Notes under the pieces: model-generated | The model's database searches: none | Told to the model about the DNA's origin: nothing | Seen by the model: the letters and a program-made list of their open reading frames with translations, nothing else | DNA from: Streptomyces hainanensis | GTDB taxonomy: Bacteria; Actinomycetota; Actinomycetes; Streptomycetales; Streptomycetaceae | Length of the DNA: 59,955 bases | Direction of reading: 5' to 3' | Assembly (NCBI RefSeq): GCF_004348415.1 | Contig: NZ_SMKI01000001.1 | Location: 1 to 59,955 of the forward strand | Program-made: the position numbers and the translations under genes | In this document: positions 9,074-16,854 of the stretch, piece after piece | Layout: each line of letters starts with the position of its first letter | Numbering within the stretch: the stretch's first letter is position 1

Positions 9074-9441
9074 ACCTCACGGACATCGTCGGCGGCGGCG
9101 CGTTCGCCCGGGCCATGGCTGCCGTGGATGAGAAGCCGCTGCTCGTCGTGCTGAATTCCTGCCACTCCGCCGCCCAAGCCGAACGCCTCGTCGAGACCGT
9201 CCCGTTCGCCATCGGCATGGCCGAGTCCATCGGCGACGTCGACGCCATCACCTACGCCGCGCGGTTCTACGCCGCCATCGCCGAAGGGCAATCCGTGCAG
9301 GGAGCCCACCTGCTGGGTCGGGCGGCGGTCGAGATGAACGGGCTGCCGGACCACGAGGTCCCCACCCTCACCTGCGCCCTGGACGTCGACCCCAGCGCGA
9401 CGCGGTTGGTGACGCCGCCGGCGACTTCGGAGATCGCGTAG
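9074..9441 (+). pseudogene. C-terminal stump of a CHAT (caspase-like) protease gene
   Basis: About 120 codons match the C-terminal half of a CHAT/caspase-like domain: KPLLVVLNSCHSAAQAERL carries the catalytic Cys (NSC), followed by FAIGMAESIGDVDAITYAARFYAAIAEGQSVQGAHL, the typical ending in which an active-site loop is followed by the FY-x-x-L/I helix. The half holding the catalytic His is missing. The frame can be read from a GTG at 9040 but that would translate the CRISPR repeat remnant, so the gene is judged truncated. CHAT proteases act in bacterial defence and cell-death systems, but this copy cannot be active. Confidence 0.7.
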
Positions 9442-9453
9442 CGCACCCGACGG

Positions 9454-9966
9454 TCAGCGGAACCGTCGGGTGTACGCGGCGAGGTCGTGTTGCTCGAAGT
9501 GCTGCAGGTTCCAGTCGGTGGGTAGGACGTCCGCGTCGATCGTCCAGAGGTAGGCCATGGCGTGGCTGCCGCTGGCCAGGGTGACTGGGCTGAGTTCGTA
9601 GGGCTGGCCCTCGAAGTCGTCCAGTACCCGCCACTCGGCCGGCGTGAGGTCGCTCAGCACGGCGCCTGCGGCGGCGCCCGGGCCGGGAACGAGCCCGGGG
9701 TAGACGCGGCCGGCGAGGTTGGCGGCGCGCCAACCCGGTGCGGAGTCAGGGACGCCGCGGGGCGTCCGACCTATGAGCCCACGCAGGACGGGCGCGCAAC
9801 GCAGCGTGCCGTAAACGAACAACTCCGTGGGCACTTCGCCAAGTGCCCTCACACGGTCATACCGACCTGACGGTGTGGCGTCGGCCTGGCTGGGCTGGTT
9901 GGGCACGAGTTCGCTCCTTCGTGACGACGCGTGCTGGCCAGCGGGGACAGGGGCATTGGGCCTCAT
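9454..9966 (-). CDS. gamma-glutamylcyclotransferase (AIG2)-like protein
   Basis: A 170-residue protein with the family's opening strand ELFVYGTLRCAPVLRGLIG (YGTLR binds the substrate) and the acidic catalytic motif in LDDFEGQPYELSPV, where the Glu acts as general acid/base. Members release 5-oxoproline from gamma-glutamyl peptides or amines. The first ~45 residues are outside the conserved fold, and the true start may be further in, just ahead of VPTELFVYG. It converges with the CHAT stump and has no clear operon partner. Confidence 0.72.
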   Translation of the reverse strand: MRPNAPVPAGQHASSRRSELVPNQPSQADATPSGRYDRVRALGEVPTELFVYGTLRCAPVLRGLIGRTPRGVPDSAPGWRAANLAGRVYPGLVPGPGAAAGAVLSDLTPAEWRVLDDFEGQPYELSPVTLASGSHAMAYLWTIDADVLPTDWNLQHFEQHDLAAYTRRFR

Positions 9967-10108
9967 TGCGCCGCCGGCCTTTCTCCACCGGCCCCGCGCA
10001 TGTCGACGGGACGCCCGACACGAGCACTGTCTACCCGGCTGAGCGATGCTTCGCGCCAGTAGGCGAGGCGACGGTGTGCTGGCTTCTCGTGCCGGGGAGA
10101 CAGCGGGT

Positions 10109-10720
10109 ATGTCCCTGGACCTCTTCGGTTACGAGGCTCTGATCTTCGACTTCGACGGCACGCTCGTTGATTCGCAACCGCTGAACCATCGTGCCCTGGT
10201 TGCTGCCCTGAGCGGGCACGGCGTCACCGTCGCCTGGGAGTGGTACGCCCAGCGGCTTGGCACCTCCGGCCTCGATCTGCTGGCGCAGCTCGGCGTCTCC
10301 CAGGAGGTCGCCGTGGAGGTGATCGAGGTGTGGAGCGAGCTGATCATCCGCGAGGCCGCGACACTGCGGCCCCACCTGACGGTGGTGGGCTGGGCCGAGG
10401 AATCGCGTCGAGCTGGTCTCCGATGTGCTGTCGCCTCCGGAGGCGGCGGACCCGTCGTGCGAGCCGGGTTGGCTGCCACGGGACTGGCTGACCTGTTCGA
10501 TGTCGTGGTGACCCGGGAGGCGGCGGCGAGGGGCAAGCCCGCGCCTGACCTGTTCCTGCTCGCCGCCAGCCGGCTGGGCGTTCTCCCGAGCCGGTGTCTC
10601 GTCCTGGAGGACGCGGACGAAGGGCTCGCCGCGGCGCGGGCCGCCGGGATGGACGCCATCGATGTCCGGGCTTGGGTGGGCGACCTCCCGCACGAGACCG
10701 GTGATCGTCCCGTCGCGTGA
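10109..10720 (+). CDS. HAD-superfamily hydrolase (phosphatase)
   Basis: A 203-residue HAD subfamily IA protein. The four motifs are present: DFDGTLVDS with the nucleophile Asp and acid Asp, CAVASGGGG with the Ser of motif II, a Lys in GKPAPDLFL, and LVLEDADEGLAAARAAG with the Mg-binding acidic pair. The cap domain lies between motifs I and II. It is likely a small-molecule phosphatase of the phosphoglycolate phosphatase/beta-phosphoglucomutase type; the substrate is not predictable. Start chosen at ATG 10109 behind GGGGAGA; the frame runs open further upstream but without family sequence. The D-amino-acid oxidase follows after 25 bases and may share its transcript. Confidence 0.85.
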   Translation: MSLDLFGYEALIFDFDGTLVDSQPLNHRALVAALSGHGVTVAWEWYAQRLGTSGLDLLAQLGVSQEVAVEVIEVWSELIIREAATLRPHLTVVGWAEESRRAGLRCAVASGGGGPVVRAGLAATGLADLFDVVVTREAAARGKPAPDLFLLAASRLGVLPSRCLVLEDADEGLAAARAAGMDAIDVRAWVGDLPHETGDRPVA

Positions 10721-10745
10721 GACGGGAGGAAGGGCAAGGTGGGGC

Positions 10746-11723
10746 GTGAACGGGCTCGGTCGGACGAGCACCGAGGTGACGGTCGTCGGCGGTGGGGTGA
10801 TCGGGATGACCACGGCGGTGGTGCTGGCCGAGAGCGGACACCGCGTGCGGGTCGTGACGCGGGAACCCGTCGGACGCACCACGTCAGCGGTTGCCGGCGC
10901 TCTGTGGGAGCCCTACCTCGCGGAACCACGGCAGACCGTTGCCGAGTGGGCTCACCGCTCCTATCGGGTCTTCGCCGAGCTGGCGGAGGAGCCGGGCACA
11001 GGTGTACGGATGGCGGGAGGAACCAAGGCACACCCGCGGCCTGGGTTGCCCGCTCCGTGGTGGGCAACCAACCATCCCGGCACGGTCCGTCCCGCGGCGC
11101 CGGACGAGTTGCCGGCCGGCTACCAGTCGGGTTGGAGCGCGAGGCTCCCACTCGTGGACATGCCCACCTACCTCGACTACCTGACGCGGCGACTGGTTCG
11201 AGCCGGGGGCGAGATCGGCCTCGGCACCGTCTCGTCGTTGGCCGAGCTCGACACACCGTTGCTCGTCAACTGCACCGGACTGGGAGCGCGGGAACTGGTG
11301 CCCGACCCGATGCTGCGGCCCGTGCAGGGGCACCTCGTCGTCGTCGCCAACACCCCCCGGATCGACCGCTGGTTCGTTGAGGCGGGGGGAGGCGAGGAGA
11401 CGACCTACATCTTCCCGCAGCCCGGGGCGGGGGTGGTGCTGCTGGGCGGCACCGCCTTCGCCGACCAGTGGGACACCGATCCGAACCCCAAGGTCGCGGC
11501 CCGCATCGTCCAACGGTGCGCCCGAGTGATTCCGGCACTCTCCGACGCCCCGGTGCTCGACCATCGTGTCGGACTGCGTCCCGTGCGTTCGCAGGTCCGG
11601 ATGGAGCGAGAGATCATGCCGTCCGGCGCGATGTGTGTGCACTCCTACGGGCATGGCGGCTGCGGTGTGACGGTGTCCTGGGCGTGCGCCGCCGACGCGG
11701 CAGACCTCCTGACCACCCAGTGA
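10746..11723 (+). CDS. D-amino-acid oxidase-like FAD-dependent oxidoreductase
   Basis: A 325-residue protein with the N-terminal FAD-binding TVVGGGVIGMTTAVVLAESGH (GxGxxG) and the C-terminal DAO signature GLRPVRSQVRME followed by HSYGHGGCGVTVSWACA. It oxidises D-amino acids to 2-oxo acids with release of ammonia and hydrogen peroxide. An Arg that binds the substrate carboxylate is expected in the GLRPxR stretch. The internal PVQGHLVVV loop also fits. Start GTG 10746 was chosen because it is 11 residues before the FAD motif and follows a purine-rich stretch; a longer frame exists but overlaps the HAD gene. Length is typical for actinobacterial members. Confidence 0.88.
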   Translation: MNGLGRTSTEVTVVGGGVIGMTTAVVLAESGHRVRVVTREPVGRTTSAVAGALWEPYLAEPRQTVAEWAHRSYRVFAELAEEPGTGVRMAGGTKAHPRPGLPAPWWATNHPGTVRPAAPDELPAGYQSGWSARLPLVDMPTYLDYLTRRLVRAGGEIGLGTVSSLAELDTPLLVNCTGLGARELVPDPMLRPVQGHLVVVANTPRIDRWFVEAGGGEETTYIFPQPGAGVVLLGGTAFADQWDTDPNPKVAARIVQRCARVIPALSDAPVLDHRVGLRPVRSQVRMEREIMPSGAMCVHSYGHGGCGVTVSWACAADAADLLTTQ

Positions 11724-11828
11724 CGCGGCGCCGGGTGAGGCACGAGTTCGGATCCGAAGGGACGCCCGTAGCTCATCGGGCCGCCAGTACCTGTTCAGGA
11801 CCACGGCTTGACCAAATGCTCCGGGCTG

Positions 11829-12227
11829 TCAGGCTGCCAACGCCGCGTGCAGCGCATCGAACTTCTCACGGAGTTCCGACGTGGCGATCGGATCGATCTC
11901 CATCTGTACGTGGCACGCGCCGTCGTCGCCGTTGGGAGTCAGGCGCACAAAGAAGGCGAAACCGTCCCCGACTGGCTCCGCCTTCAGCGTCAGCGGATTG
12001 TTGCGACCGGAGGTCACCGCAGCCGAGAAGCGCACACCCGACGGGGCGCGTAGACGAGCGAGCATCCGCGTCACGAAGTCCATGACCTCCGTGATGCTGA
12101 GATCCGCAGCGAAATCAGCCGTCAGCGAGGAGCACCAGTCCGCCGTGATCCGCCAGCTGTCCGCGTCGGTCCGAGCCAGTTCCAGCCACACATCACCGTC
12201 GCCGAGACGTATCCCAGGCTGTTCCAC
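11829..12227 (-). CDS. hypothetical protein
   Basis: Not recognised. Read from GTG 12227 the protein has ~132 residues beginning VEQPGIRLGDGDVWLELAR; an ATG at 12260 would add 11 residues. It alternates short beta-strand-like segments with one helix (ITEVMDFVTRMLARL) and ends in an Ala-rich helix, with no signal peptide or membrane segment. The layout, a small soluble alpha/beta protein with a conserved-looking Trp-Cys (DWCSSL), is like many actinobacterial proteins annotated only as DUFs or immunity-like. Third-position G+C supports coding. Confidence 0.6.
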   Translation of the reverse strand: MEQPGIRLGDGDVWLELARTDADSWRITADWCSSLTADFAADLSITEVMDFVTRMLARLRAPSGVRFSAAVTSGRNNPLTLKAEPVGDGFAFFVRLTPNGDDGACHVQMEIDPIATSELREKFDALHAALAA

Positions 12228-12351
12228 GATCGCCCTCCGACATCCGTAGCCCGGGCTCAAGATCCTATGGGCATGCCCGAAGGACCAGGGCCCGGCGCCG
12301 TGGTGGCGTCGGGGCCCTGCTCGCTGTGAGCCGAGAAGGCCGGCGACGTCC

Positions 12352-12537
12352 TCAGTCCTCGTATATCGGTGTGAGGAAGTATCGGAAGCCGGCTCGCTCC
12401 CCGGGCAGTTCCCGGACGCGTTCTGCTACGGCGGTCGTGCTGCGCTCGGGCTGGGCGTCCGAGCGGTCAGGTTGTGCAGCGTGCCCGGTCGTTATGGGGT
12501 GGCACTCTCTTGAGGGTGCGTCGCCTGTGCCGTTAGC
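12352..12537 (-). pseudogene. gene fragment (C-terminus) against CRISPR array 2
   Basis: On the minus strand an open frame with no start codon runs from the trailer end of array 2 to a TGA at 12352-12354 and ends AERVRELPGERAGFRYFLTPIYED, which has the look of a genuine C-terminus. Upstream the frame ends at a stop inside the degenerate first repeat. It looks like a gene whose 5-prime part was removed when the array region was rearranged. Family not recognised; a chance frame cannot be excluded. Confidence 0.3.
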
Positions 12538-13024
12538 TCACCTGGGTTGATGACGGACCCCCGCCCCGGGGCACGAGGACAGCCCGGCGCCAGCGTTGCG
12601 AACCCACCTGGGTTGATGACGGACCCACCGCATCGCGGAGGCTCTGGTGGTGTCGCCAGCGTTGCGAACCCACCTGGGTTGATGACGGACTGGGCAGGTC
12701 CCATCCCGTGGTGGGGATGAGGATGTGGTTGCGAACCCACCTGGGTTGATGACGGACCGGTCGGCGCGGCTGTATCCCGTGCGGTGGTGGCCGCGTTGCG
12801 AACCCACCTGGGTTGATGACGGACCGGCACTGCCCTTGATGCGCGACATCGCAGCTCAGTGGTTGCGAACCCACCTGGGTTGATGACGGACAGGCCAGCC
12901 GGCGGGCCGACCCCTGCCAGCCCTCCCCGTTGCGAACCCACCTGGGTTGATGACGGACCCGCTGGGACCCCGAATCGTCCGGGCGAGTGGTCATGTTGCG
13001 AACCCACCTGGGTTGATGACGGAC
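12529..13024 (-). CRISPR. CRISPR array 2 (8 repeats, 7 spacers)
   Basis: Repeats of 30 bases with core CACCTGGG in place of CTCCGGGG. Repeat starts are 12529 (degenerate left part), 12595, 12661, 12729, 12795, 12862, 12929 and 12995, giving spacers of 36-38 bases. The decayed repeat is at the left, the leader at the right, so transcription is leftward as in array 1. This variant makes a longer perfect stem (AACCCA/TGGGTT with a GG loop) than the array 1/4 variant. It lies ~28 kb from the cas genes. Confidence 0.98.
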
Positions 13025-13123
13025 CCGATGGTAAAGCGCCTGGTTAGAACGGTGCTGCGACCCGGATGGGCAAGGGACTCTGCAGCGACTCGACGGTAGT
13101 GCATCACCGCAGGTCAGATCGGG
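13025..13123 (-). promoter_or_regulatory. CRISPR leader of array 2
   Basis: Begins CCGATGGTAAAG after the last repeat; CTGCAGCGACTCGACGG starts at 13080, again 55 bases from the repeat edge, followed by GTAGTGCATCACCGCAGGTCAGA. It is nearly identical to leader 1 in these blocks while the sequence between them differs. The remaining 13124-13355 stretch holds no convincing gene. Confidence 0.8.
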
Positions 13124-13355
13124 TGTCTTGGCTGATCAGATTGTGTCTCCTGCAGGTGAATCGCCGTTTCGCAGGCCGACCGAAGTGTCTCACGGGCAGG
13201 GCGCGGGCGGCAGGAGACGGCAGTAGCGATCAGCACCCCCCCCGTGGGCAGGTCTGCCGGCCGACCACAGCCACCTGGACATGCCATCCGATGATCGCTG
13301 ATGGCACTGGTCACGGGCGCCGAAGGACCTGTGAACAGACGAGCCGGGGCGTAGT

Positions 13356-13366
13356 CTATTTGAAAT
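13356..13366. promoter_or_regulatory. putative operator CTATTTGAAAT upstream of the first TIM-barrel gene
   Basis: An AT-rich palindrome-like word in a G+C-rich intergenic region. The same word with one change (CTATTTCAAAT) precedes the ABC-transporter binding-protein gene at 35441, and related words precede most other units of the island. Probably bound by the island's IclR or GntR regulator. Confidence 0.4.
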
Positions 13367-13571
13367 TAAGTGTTGCCATCTTGCGTGATCCGCATCGGCT
13401 TGGAATGCTGGCGCCGGCGGGTGGTCGTGCGGCTGCCGGCGTCAGCGACTCGGTTCGTCTGGTCATGCGTCGTACGCACTCTCCCGATGCCACCACGTCG
13501 GCGAGCCTGCTGTCGACGCGATGCATCGACGACTCCACGCGCCGCCCACGCAGTCAGGAGCGGAGACAACG

Positions 13572-14756
13572 ATGACTTCACACCAGATTGACCGGCGGGA
13601 CCTCCTGCGATACTCGGCCGTCGGAGGCATTGCTCTTGCGCACATCGCGCCTGGCCCCTTCGATGCCAACGCACGCGCTGTTGGTGACGCACCCTCGCCA
13701 ACTCCGAGGATTCCAAGGCACTACGGCGTCGTCTACGACGTCGGCCTGAGATTCAGCCCGGAGAGCCTGTCCGTCGACCCCTTCGACGCGGCGCTCGCCG
13801 AGTACGACATCAACACGATCGCGAACGAACTCCATGCCAACGCGGTCCGTATCGAGGGTGAGGTGATCGATCGGCTCTCGGTCACAGCGAGAATCGCCCA
13901 CGCGGCCGGGCTGACTGTCTACTTCAATCCGTGGAAGATGAACGCGGGCATCGATGAGACCAGGCGGTATGTCGGGCGGGCGGCGCGAGTCGCCGAGCGG
14001 CTGCGGCGCGAGGGCGTGGACATCGTCTTCGTCGTCGGGTGCGAGCTCACGATCTTCACCGACGGCATCTACCCTGGCTCTTCGTACATGGAGCGGGGGA
14101 TGTGGCTCGCGGAGCAGTTGCGACTCGGGAACACCTCGCTCCTGGCGGAAAAGGCCGAGCTTCTGAACGAGACGTTGCACAGCTACGTCGAGACCGTCCG
14201 GGCGCGCTTCGGCGGCCTCGTGACGTACGCGTCCGGGCTTTGGGAGGACGTCGATTGGGGCGCCTTCGACGTTGTCGGACTCGATGCCTATCGTGACCGT
14301 CAGACCGAGGAAGAGTACGTCGAGATCTTCGAGCGTCATCGGGTGCACGGCAAGCCGGTCGCCACCACGGAATTCGGGGCGTGCAAGTACGTGGGTGCCG
14401 GTGCGCTTGGCGCGGGTGGATTCGCCGTCCTGCAGGGTGCGAACGCGGACGGCACGGGTATCTGGGAAGGCGGCGTTGCCCCGACGCGCAGTGAAACAGA
14501 GCAGGCCGATTACATCGAGACGCAGGCTGGTCTGATGACGGACGCCGGAGTCGACGCGCTCCTTGTGTTCGAGTTCTCGAAGCCGGCCTTGCCGACCGGC
14601 GAGGGAGCGAAGGACCTGGACATGGCCTCCTTCGCGATCGTGAGCACCTTTCCTGCTGAGGACCCGCGGTCACAGCAGATGCCGCCATGGAAGCGCACGG
14701 AGGGATTCCGGCGCGTATCCGAGATCTTCGCCAGGTTCGCCAGCCGGGGCTTGTAG
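13572..14756 (+). CDS. Tat-exported TIM-barrel glycosidase-like protein (paralogue 1)
   Basis: A 394-residue protein. Residues 1-45 are a twin-arginine signal (DRRDLLRYSAVGGIALAH), so this copy should act outside the cytoplasm, unlike its three paralogues here. The mature part opens with HYGVVYDVGLRF and has HANAVRIEGE early. Two glutamates sit where clan GH-A glycosidases carry acid/base and nucleophile: E158 in GCELTIF after a strand, and E267 in TTEFGACKY. Similar proteins are, as far as I recall, often labelled 'abortive infection protein' in databases without evidence. The context (GH2 enzyme, sugar-acid enzymes, importer) favours glycoside cleavage. It stands first in the island, behind an ATTTGAAAT motif, and may release substrate for uptake. 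Function is inferred from fold and residues. Confidence 0.7.
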   Translation: MTSHQIDRRDLLRYSAVGGIALAHIAPGPFDANARAVGDAPSPTPRIPRHYGVVYDVGLRFSPESLSVDPFDAALAEYDINTIANELHANAVRIEGEVIDRLSVTARIAHAAGLTVYFNPWKMNAGIDETRRYVGRAARVAERLRREGVDIVFVVGCELTIFTDGIYPGSSYMERGMWLAEQLRLGNTSLLAEKAELLNETLHSYVETVRARFGGLVTYASGLWEDVDWGAFDVVGLDAYRDRQTEEEYVEIFERHRVHGKPVATTEFGACKYVGAGALGAGGFAVLQGANADGTGIWEGGVAPTRSETEQADYIETQAGLMTDAGVDALLVFEFSKPALPTGEGAKDLDMASFAIVSTFPAEDPRSQQMPPWKRTEGFRRVSEIFARFASRGL

Positions 14757-15091
14757 AGCCGGCGACCCTGTCTCGTTTTCGGGGTGCTGTTGGTGATCTT
14801 CGTTTGCCCTGGGCACGTTGCCTGGGGCCCGCCGTCGGTCCGCGCGGTGCGCTGAGTTCGTTGTGGTGGCCGTGAGGGCGATGGGTTCGAGGTCGGGGCA
14901 GTCGACCCCACCGTTGATGGTGCGGATGGAACGGGCGAGCAAGCCGCGGGCACGTCGGCGATGCAGATGCGCAGTGGGGCTGGCGTGGCCCGAAGGGCAC
15001 GAAGGGCCGGCTCGCGGTCCAGGAGGCGGGCTGCCGGTGTCGTCCGGTTGAGGCGCACTGGCTGACCCGTCACGGAGCTGCGGCGGAGCCC

Positions 15092-15120
15092 TTGACATTA
15101 CCTCTATGTTACGACAATAG
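15092..15120 (+). promoter_or_regulatory. putative promoter and operator of the GntR gene
   Basis: TTGACA at 15092-15097 is a perfect -35 box; GACAAT at 15113-15118 or CAATAG at 15115-15120 can serve as -10. Over it lies the imperfect inverted repeat CTATGTTACGACAATAG (15104-15120), a plausible autoregulatory GntR site. The rest of the 415-base gap (14757-15091) shows no gene. Confidence 0.45.
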
Positions 15121-15171
15121 TCGGTATCCCGAATCCTGAATCCTGAAACTCGATGTTGAGGAGCCGTTCCA

Positions 15172-15933
15172 GTGACAGTCGCCTTGGATCTGCTCCGTCA
15201 CGTGGAGGCGAACGCAGGTGCGCCGCCTGACCGGCGGGCTGTGCGGGATTGGGCCTTGCGCCGCCTCTACGAGGGCATCTTCAGCGGCGAGTTCGGCCCG
15301 GGGGCGCCGCTGTCCGAGGCTGACCTCGCCAAGCACCTGGGTGTGAGTCGGCAGCCTGTCCGGGACGCGATGCGTCAGCTCGAGGCGGACGGGCTGATCG
15401 CTGAGGCCGCGGGGAACGGCGCCCGCGCGGTCGTGGCGTTCGAACGGCATCACATCATCGAGCTCTACACCCTGCGCGCGGCGCTGGAGGCGGTGAGCTT
15501 TCGGGCTGCGTGCAGCCGCATCACCGACGAGCAGCTCGCAGCTCTGGCGGAAGTGCAGGAACAACTTGAGGCTCGGCTGAGCCTCGGGGAACCGGCTCCC
15601 GGCGAATACGACGCCGCTCCTGACTTCCGTTTCCACGAGATCGTCGCGGAATCAGCGGGCATGCCGCAGCTGCACAGTTTTCTGGTGAGCATCTGGCTCA
15701 AGACATGGGCCCTGCTCAACCAAGTGCAGCTCGCTGGTTCCTATCCCAACCAGAGCGAGATCGCCGACTCCTACAGTAACCGCAGACTCCTCCTCAACAC
15801 TCTGCGCACTCGTGATGGTGACCGAGCCGCGAGCACCGTGGAAGCCCATGTGACGGCGCGCATGAACCAACTGCTGGCGGCCCTGGATTCCGGGCGGGGG
15901 AGTTTCCGCTTCCAACCTGCGGTCCCCTCATAA
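15172..15933 (+). CDS. GntR-family (FCD domain) transcriptional regulator
   Basis: A 253-residue regulator of the FadR/FCD type. Residues ~20-90 are the winged helix (LRRLYEGIFSGEFGPGAPLSEADLAKHLGVSRQPVRDAMRQLEADGLI), with the LGVSRxPVRDAxRxLExxGL signature. Residues ~100-235 form the all-helical FCD domain, with a metal-binding His/Asp set expected in FHEIVAESAGM. Such proteins respond to organic acids or sugar acids. The gene opens the left arm of the catabolic island, behind a strong TTGACA promoter overlapped by an inverted repeat, which suggests self-regulation. GTG start behind AGGAGCC. Confidence 0.88.
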   Translation: MTVALDLLRHVEANAGAPPDRRAVRDWALRRLYEGIFSGEFGPGAPLSEADLAKHLGVSRQPVRDAMRQLEADGLIAEAAGNGARAVVAFERHHIIELYTLRAALEAVSFRAACSRITDEQLAALAEVQEQLEARLSLGEPAPGEYDAAPDFRFHEIVAESAGMPQLHSFLVSIWLKTWALLNQVQLAGSYPNQSEIADSYSNRRLLLNTLRTRDGDRAASTVEAHVTARMNQLLAALDSGRGSFRFQPAVPS

Positions 15934-16050
15934 AGGTCGGAGTCCGCTTCGATGCTGGGCTGCGGTTCTTCAGAGAGCAACATGCTGTCGCGCGAGCACC
16001 TCGACCCGGTGCGGGCGGAGCACGACATGCACGATCGCCATTGAATCGAG
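15934..16050 (+). pseudogene. fossil of a fifth TIM-barrel paralogue
   Basis: Between the GntR and SDR genes a ~115-base stretch translates, with two frame changes, to GVRFDAGLRFFRE, then HLDPVRAEHDMH, then IAIES. This aligns in order with the N-terminus of the four intact paralogues (GVVYDVGLRF, DPALVAHDM, VIA-VRIEG). It resembles the LRF subgroup (copies at 13572 and 20819). The rest of the gene is gone, replaced by the SDR. Too short for statistics by eye, but the collinear match makes chance unlikely. Confidence 0.5.
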
Positions 16051-16059
16051 GAGGGTGAC

Positions 16060-16854
16060 ATGCGTGACGGAGTGGTCGTGGTGACGGGAGCCGCCGGCGG
16101 AATCGGCGCGGCGATCGTGACCGAACTCCTGGCGACGGGGTACCGCGTTGTTGGTGTGGACCGTCAGCCTCGCCAGCTGGTGGACGAGCGACTGGCCTGG
16201 GTCCACGGGGATGTCGGGAAGCCCGGCACCCACCGACTGGCCGTTTCGGCTGCCGCGGAGATCGGCTTGCTCGAGGGCTGGGTGAACAACGCGGGAAGGA
16301 TCGAGAACACTCCACTGCACGCCCTGTCCGACGCCGAGGCCGAGGACACTCTGCGGTGCAATCTCTATGGAACGCTTGCGGGAACACGTGCCGCGCTGCA
16401 GTCCTTCGTGGCCACCGGTGTCCAGGGTTCCATCGTCAACGTCAGCTCCATCCATGCCCGCGGCGCCTTCCCCGGCACTCCGGCCTACGACGCGACCAAG
16501 GGCGCGATCGAGGCGCTGACCAGGAACGCGGCGGTCGAGTACGGACATCTCGGTATTCGCGTCAACGCGATCGCGCCGGGCGCGATACGAACGGCAATGA
16601 TCATCGACGCGCTCAAGGCCGCGGACGAACCGACCCGCCTTGAACGTGACTTCGCCGCACTGCATCCCCTGGGACGCCTCGGAGAGCCCCACGAGGTGGC
16701 CCGCGCGGCCAGGTTTCTCCTGTCGGCTGACGCGAGCTTCGTCAGCGGAGCGGTTCTGGCCGTCGACGGTGCGGCGGGAGCGCGCGTGTACCCGTTTCCT
16801 CCGCATGCGGACGTCCCGATCCGGGCAGCCGCGGCACCGGCTCCGGAGGAGTGA
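16060..16854 (+). CDS. short-chain dehydrogenase/reductase
   Basis: A 264-residue classical SDR. It has the cofactor motif TGAAGGIGAAI, the NNAGR turn (WVNNAG), the catalytic Ser in IVNVSSIHA, and Tyr and Lys in YDATKGAIEALTRNAA. The acidic residue at the end of the second strand (GVDRQP) suggests NAD preference. It ends with GAVLAVDGAAGA, typical of the family. It probably oxidises a sugar or a keto-acid intermediate. ATG follows GGAGGGTGAC. The next 1 kb has no intact gene. Confidence 0.85.
   Translation: MRDGVVVVTGAAGGIGAAIVTELLATGYRVVGVDRQPRQLVDERLAWVHGDVGKPGTHRLAVSAAAEIGLLEGWVNNAGRIENTPLHALSDAEAEDTLRCNLYGTLAGTRAALQSFVATGVQGSIVNVSSIHARGAFPGTPAYDATKGAIEALTRNAAVEYGHLGIRVNAIAPGAIRTAMIIDALKAADEPTRLERDFAALHPLGRLGEPHEVARAARFLLSADASFVSGAVLAVDGAAGARVYPFPPHADVPIRAAAAPAPEE

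Noticed and set aside
13066-13575. Open frames downstream of leader 2 (169 and 116 codons)
   Set aside because: They overlap the conserved leader and the operator region, with inconsistent codon bias.
14530-14545. TGATGACGGAC, matching the end of the CRISPR repeat, inside the first TIM-barrel gene
   Set aside because: Only 11 bases, in frame with coding sequence; likely chance.
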